Notes under the pieces: model-generated | Told to the model about the DNA's origin: nothing | Databases searched by the model: none | Seen by the model: the letters and a program-made list of their open reading frames with translations, nothing else | Made by a program: the position numbers and the translations under genes | Part shown: in pieces, positions 53,845 through 55,881 of the stretch | How positions within the stretch are numbered: the stretch's first letter is position 1 | Layout: every line of letters starts with the position of its first letter | Origin: Pseudomonas brassicae | GTDB taxonomy: Bacteria > Pseudomonadota > Gammaproteobacteria > Pseudomonadales > Pseudomonadaceae | Assembly (NCBI RefSeq): GCF_010671725.1 | Contig: NZ_JAAHBU010000099.1 | Coordinates: forward strand, 1 to 55,881 | Reading direction: 5' to 3' | DNA: 55,881 bases

Positions 53845-54333
53845 ATGCCTACCCATACGAGCCCCATCCTGTACCTGCAACCGATGCCGCCCAGCGACTT
53901 CGACGCATTTCGCCAACGTTCGATCAAAGGCTACGCCGATGATCTGCAGCAACGCCACGGCGCTGCGGCACACGCCCACCTGCATGCCGCCATCCGCAGT
54001 TTTGACGGCCTGCTGCCCAAGGGCCTGGACACACCCGAGCAGCATCTGCTGCAGATCCGACTGCCACAGATACACGCACCTATCGGCGTGCTGTGGTACG
54101 AATGCGAGGCACTGAGCGCGCAGGAGGCGTTCATCAACGAGATCGAAATCGCTCCGGCGTATCGCCGCCAGGGCCATGGGCGGGCCGCCCTGCAGTTGCT
54201 GCAGGCACGCCTGCGTGCGCAAGGGGTCACGCGCCTGGAACTGTCGGTATTCAGCCACAACCGCGCAGCACGTGCGTTCTACCGCACGCTGGGGTTCTCG
54301 CCGTCGACCCTGACCCTGGGCAAGGCCTTGTGA
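53845..54333 (+). CDS. GNAT-family N-acetyltransferase
   Basis: The 162-residue protein has a clear GNAT acetyl-CoA site: the beta4-alpha3 motif NEIEIAPAYRRQGHGRAALQLL (R-R-Q-G-H-G), and the LSVFSHNRAARAFYRTLGFSP segment with the conserved Asn and Tyr. The N-terminal half (ILYLQPMPPSDFDAFRQRSI) is a substrate-binding region without a clear match. The acceptor is unknown; its place in this amino-acid block suggests an amino compound. ATG at 53845 has no strong ribosome site. Its stop abuts the moaE stop with no gap (TGATCA). Confidence 0.85.
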   Translation: MPTHTSPILYLQPMPPSDFDAFRQRSIKGYADDLQQRHGAAAHAHLHAAIRSFDGLLPKGLDTPEQHLLQIRLPQIHAPIGVLWYECEALSAQEAFINEIEIAPAYRRQGHGRAALQLLQARLRAQGVTRLELSVFSHNRAARAFYRTLGFSPSTLTLGKAL

Positions 54334-54780
54334 TCACCAGCGCGCAGCCGCCGCTGCATCACTGTCCTTGCCTTCCACCCAGCGTGGCCCGTCGCTGGTC
54401 TGCTCTTTCTTCCAGAACGGCGCGCGGGTCTTGAGGTAGTCCATCACGAAATTGCACGCATCAAACGCCGCCTGCCGGTGTGCACTGGCCACCCCGACGA
54501 ACACGATCGGCTCGCCCGGCTGCAGGGCACCGATGCGATGCAGCACCTCGACCTTGAGCAGCGGCCAGCGTTGCTCGGCTTCCAGCACGATCTTGCCCAA
54601 GGCCCTTTCGGTCATGCCCGGGTAGTGCTCCAGAAACATTCCCGCCACCTCGCGCCCGTCATTGAAGTCGCGCACGTACCCGACGAATGTCACCACTGCG
54701 CCCACTCCGACGTTGGCGGCATGCATCGCATTGGTTTCAGCGCCAGGGTCGAATACGCCGGTCTGCACTCGAACACTCAT
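54334..54780 (-). CDS. moaE: Molybdopterin synthase catalytic subunit MoaE
   Basis: MoaE forms the heterotetrameric molybdopterin synthase with MoaD and converts cyclic pyranopterin monophosphate to molybdopterin. The 148-residue protein has GAVVTFVGYVRDFNDG, the LEHYPGMTERAL segment and the conserved basic loop VLHRIGALQPGEPIVFVGVAS. The lysines near the end (DYLKTRAPFWKKE) form the active site. One base separates it from moaD. It is the last gene of moaC-moaD-moaE. Confidence 0.95.
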   Translation of the reverse strand: MSVRVQTGVFDPGAETNAMHAANVGVGAVVTFVGYVRDFNDGREVAGMFLEHYPGMTERALGKIVLEAEQRWPLLKVEVLHRIGALQPGEPIVFVGVASAHRQAAFDACNFVMDYLKTRAPFWKKEQTSDGPRWVEGKDSDAAAAARW

Positions 54781-54781
54781 T

Positions 54782-55027
54782 TCAGCCTCCGGTCACTGGC
54801 GGGAAGAATGCCACTTCGTCGCCGTCGGCCACCGGCTCGGCCAGCTTGCACAGGTCCTGGTTGCGCGCGCACATCAGGTTCTGCTCGGCCAGCAGCTCAT
54901 ACCCTTCACCCTGCGCCAGCAGCGCCTCGCGCACGTCCGCGACCGTGGCGAACGAACCCTCAAGGCGCTCACCGTCACGCCCCAGCACCTCGCGATAACG
55001 GGCGAAATACACGACGTCGATCTTCAT
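54782..55027 (-). CDS. moaD: Molybdopterin synthase sulfur carrier MoaD
   Basis: MoaD is a ubiquitin-like protein whose C-terminal glycine is adenylated and converted to a thiocarboxylate, the sulfur donor for molybdopterin. The 81-residue product starts [16 protein letters not shown] and ends PPVTGG, the required Gly-Gly. ATG at 55027 overlaps the moaC stop (ATGA); an upstream frame extension inside moaC is not MoaD. It is intact. Confidence 0.95.
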   Translation of the reverse strand: MKIDVVYFARYREVLGRDGERLEGSFATVADVREALLAQGEGYELLAEQNLMCARNQDLCKLAEPVADGDEVAFFPPVTGG

Positions 55028-55497
55028 GGCGCCTCCACCTGATAGTGCCCGCTCTTGCCGCCCAGCTTCTCCAGCACCCGCACACTGTCGATGGTCATGC
55101 CGCGGTCGACTGCCTTGCACATGTCATAGATGGTCAAGGCTGCCACGCTGGCCGCCGTAAGTGCTTCCATCTCGACGCCGGTCTGCCCGGCCAGCTTGCA
55201 GCGCGCCACGATATGCACGGTGTCGCTACCCTCTGCCGACAGCTCGACCTTGACGCTGGTGAGCATCAGGGGATGGCATAACGGGATCAGGTCACTGGTT
55301 TTCTTGGCCGCCTGGATGCCGGCGATGCGCGCCACGGCGAACACATCCCCCTTGGGATGAGCACCGTCGACGATCATCTGCAGGGTCTGCGGCTGCATGC
55401 GAATCCGCGATTCGGCCACCGCTTCGCGGGACGTCACGGCTTTGTCGGTGACGTCGACCATGTTGGCACGACCTTGGGCATCGAGATGAGTTAGCAC
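55024..55497 (-). CDS. moaC: Cyclic pyranopterin monophosphate synthase MoaC
   Basis: MoaC converts the MoaA product 3',8-cyclo-GTP to cyclic pyranopterin monophosphate. The 157-residue protein shows [16 protein letters not shown], the active-site segments [15 protein letters not shown] and [23 protein letters not shown], and KSGHY near the end. No good ATG fits. GTG at 55497 ([13 protein letters not shown]) follows AGGAG at 7-base spacing; an ATG six codons upstream (MSRSLN) has a poorer ribosome site. It heads moaC-moaD-moaE; moaA and moaB are not in the window. Confidence 0.93.
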   Translation of the reverse strand: MLTHLDAQGRANMVDVTDKAVTSREAVAESRIRMQPQTLQMIVDGAHPKGDVFAVARIAGIQAAKKTSDLIPLCHPLMLTSVKVELSAEGSDTVHIVARCKLAGQTGVEMEALTAASVAALTIYDMCKAVDRGMTIDSVRVLEKLGGKSGHYQVEAP

Positions 55498-55640
55498 GTT
55501 AAGGCTCCTGGACATGAGCCTCGATTGTAACCCCAGGTAACCCGACAAATATCTACCCCGGACGGCAATTTGCTCGGCGTAGATTGGCCTGCGAGCAGCC
55601 GACTCGCTGCTTGAACCCATTGATGCCAGGAGGCACAAGC

Positions 55641-55839
55641 ATGAGCGCAGCAGAAAAACGCCAAGAAAATCGTTGGCAAACCCTATACCACCACGCGTGA
55701 AGCCGAACTCAAGGCGCTGGTACCCGGCCACGTCATCGACAAACTGAGCAACAACCATGTGCGCACCATCAAGCCCAAGACCACCTATGTGGTGGTAGAC
55801 AAGGACGAGACCGTGATCACCGTGCTGGTCGGCGCCTGA
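55641..55839 (+). CDS. Small protein of unknown function, about 65 residues (one frameshift)
   Basis: ATG at 55641 follows a strong AGGAGG ribosome site at ideal spacing, but the first frame stops after 19 codons. If one A is removed from the run of five at 55653-55657, the frame continues as [20 protein letters not shown] and on to a stop at 55837-55839, giving 65 residues. The body is hydrophilic with a beta-rich end ([19 protein letters not shown]). The VGKP start and the VRTIKP and C-terminal pattern loosely recall the small I78-type protease inhibitors, but there is no signal peptide and I do not claim that function. It is divergent from moaC and followed by a terminator-like palindrome. 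Confidence 0.65.
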
Positions 55840-55856
55840 TCCGGCACTGGCGGCAC

Positions 55857-55881
55857 AAAAAAACCCGGTGCATGCACCGGG
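55857..55881 (+). terminator. Terminator after the small gene, cut by the window end
   Basis: Seven A and then the perfect palindrome CCCGGTGCATGCACCGGG reach the last base of the window. A T tract presumably follows outside, making it bidirectional like the others here. Confidence 0.7.

Overview
This window is chromosomal DNA from a fluorescent pseudomonad, most likely the Pseudomonas putida group. The evidence is the high GC content, the order of the genes (dcw cluster, rnpB, rsmI-lpoA-yraN-gmhA, sspAB, petABC, rplM-rpsI, cysD-cysNC, algW, aapJQMP, rhlB, moaCDE), and a methionine gamma-lyase whose residues and numbering match the P. putida enzyme I know. No rRNA, tRNA, prophage, insertion sequence, integrase or CRISPR array is visible.

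Layout. (1) 91-17859, minus strand: a complete division and cell-wall (dcw) cluster transcribed mraZ, rsmH, ftsL, ftsI, murE, murF, mraY, murD, ftsW, murG, murC, ddlB, ftsQ, ftsA, ftsZ, lpxC. Most genes overlap by 1-11 bases. A sigma70-like promoter with three MraZ-type boxes lies ahead of mraZ, and a UUCG-loop terminator follows lpxC. (2) 18172-23148: RNase P RNA, rsmI, and the divergent envelope block lpoA-yraN-gmhA-dolP. (3) 23231-28094, minus strand: sspA-sspB, the cytochrome bc1 operon petA-petB-petC and rplM-rpsI, separated by strong terminators. (4) 28342-34337: an aldo/keto reductase, an AraC/GlxA-type regulator with a degenerate amidotransferase domain, zapE, trpS, an alpha/beta hydrolase and zapG. 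(5) 34413-38923: the methionine-degradation locus mdeR / mdeA-mdeB. (6) 39051-44174: sulfate activation (cysD-cysNC), a Nif3-family protein and the periplasmic protease algW. (7) 44272-48424: the amino-acid ABC transporter aapJQMP behind a good sigma54-type promoter; then a carboxylesterase and rhlB. (8) 51168-54333: a small accessory block with an OCD-family dehydrogenase, a YheO/DauR-like regulator, an orphan amino-acid-binding protein and a GNAT acetyltransferase. Two of its intergenic regions carry nearly the same 15-bp palindrome. (9) 54334-55839: moaC-moaD-moaE and a small unknown protein.

A technical feature dominates the reading. At least 16 single-base indels, mostly GG or CC runs shortened by one base, split otherwise ordinary genes: ftsZ (two), ftsA, ftsI, rsmI, gmhA, petA, zapE, trpS, cysNC (three), aapQ, aapM, aapP and the last small gene. 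Many of these are essential or central, so I read them as sequencing or consensus errors and annotate each as one full-length gene.

The most interesting part biologically is the accessory block at 51.1-54.3 kb, which looks like a small unassigned amino-acid regulon with its own operator. Next come the candidate post-transcriptional (Hfq/Crc-type) sites at mdeR and aapJ and the unusual inverted repeats in the petABC leader.
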